Below, in pieces: positions 23,149 through 23,343 of a stretch of 23,343 nt of DNA. The notes under the pieces are model-generated. The model was not told the DNA's origin. It made no database searches and saw nothing but the letters and a program-made list of their open reading frames with translations. Location: NCBI GenBank assembly GCA_910579495.1, contig CAJTVD010000062.1, positions 1 to 23,343 on the forward strand, given 5' to 3'. A program made the translations under genes and the position numbers. Source of the DNA: an uncultured Lachnospiraceae bacterium. GTDB taxonomy: Bacteria; Bacillota; Clostridia; Lachnospirales; Lachnospiraceae. Every line of letters starts with the position of its first letter. Position 1 is the stretch's first letter.

Positions 23149-23343
23149 GCCATGAATATACCACGGGCAGGGACAGGCTTCACGCCTCCAAAAATTCGCT
23201 GGATGCCGTGGAGTTTGAGGGTGTGGAGTACGGCACGGAAGAAACGCCGGAACGATGCTTGCCACCATGGAAGAGGACAGGCGTGTATCCTAATCTCCCG
23301 AATTTGTTATACATAGGTCACCTGACTTACCTATGGAATCCTT
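23149..23343 (+). pseudogene. Unrecognised coding remnant at the right edge
   Basis: A plus-strand frame from about 23149 to the window end reads protein-like sequence (DRLHASKNSLDAVEFEGVE, then YGTEETPER) without a start codon. After TPER a +1 shift seems to occur: the neighbouring frame gives MLATMEEDRR, then the first frame resumes with VYPNLPN. I do not recognise the family. Between 22977 and 23148 I see no gene. Confidence 0.3.

Noticed and set aside
1..23343. CRISPR array, tRNA or rRNA genes
   Set aside because: No regularly spaced direct repeats and no tRNA or rRNA signature were seen on either strand by eye.

Overview
The window reads as a chromosome segment of an anaerobic, gut-type Clostridia, most likely Lachnospiraceae. 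The reasons are strong AGGAGG-type ribosome binding sites, two T-box leaders, a phosphotransbutyrylase/butyrate kinase pair for butyrate formation, a remnant of the sporulation gene spmA, and TnpV/serine-recombinase debris typical of clostridial mobilizable transposons. Species cannot be fixed from the sequence alone.

Positions 1-17486 are ordinary, fairly GC-rich housekeeping and metabolic DNA with clean sigma-A promoters and hairpin terminators. In order: an aldo/keto reductase; a convergent OFA-family MFS transporter; a T-box leader followed by aspS; trkA-trkH for K+ uptake; the convergent ptb-buk operon (ptb first on the minus strand); a tryptophan T-box leader followed by a TrpB2-type tryptophan synthase beta chain; a half-size EamA transporter; the S1-domain protein Tex; a ROK-family sugar kinase without the usual zinc motif; a small unknown protein; and, on the minus strand, a PadR repressor coupled to a membrane protein of DUF1700/DUF3887 type.

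Positions 17749-23343 are an accessory region made largely of gene fragments: a TnpV start, a serine recombinase N-terminus, a carboxymuconolactone decarboxylase-cupin fusion, an spmA 3' end, an iron alcohol dehydrogenase 3' end, an orphan winged-helix regulator and an unrecognised remnant at the right edge. The cupin gene is cut between two adjacent codons (18553 and 21887). The 3.33 kb between them holds the spmA 3' end and a very AT-rich operon of three intact genes.

That operon (19192-21780) is the most interesting part. It encodes a tyrosine-recombinase-like protein that lacks the catalytic residues, a HipA/HipT-type kinase with its catalytic residues but no HipA N-terminal subdomain, and a protein that appears to carry the missing HipA N-terminal subdomain fused to a HIRAN DNA-binding domain. 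The last two genes overlap by 11 bases. The layout recalls the split toxin-antitoxin system HipBST, but the usual HTH protein HipB is replaced by a dead integrase and the HipS-like part carries HIRAN. I infer a toxin-antitoxin or defence module; its function is untested.

A second notable point is the aspS T-box. Its predicted specifier loop contains GAAC, giving overlapping Glu (GAA) and Asn (AAC) codons and no Asp codon, upstream of an AspRS of the type with the HNPFSMPQGG and SPGEF signatures. This matches the logic of the two-codon T-box described for the tRNA-dependent transamidation operon of Clostridium acetobutylicum.
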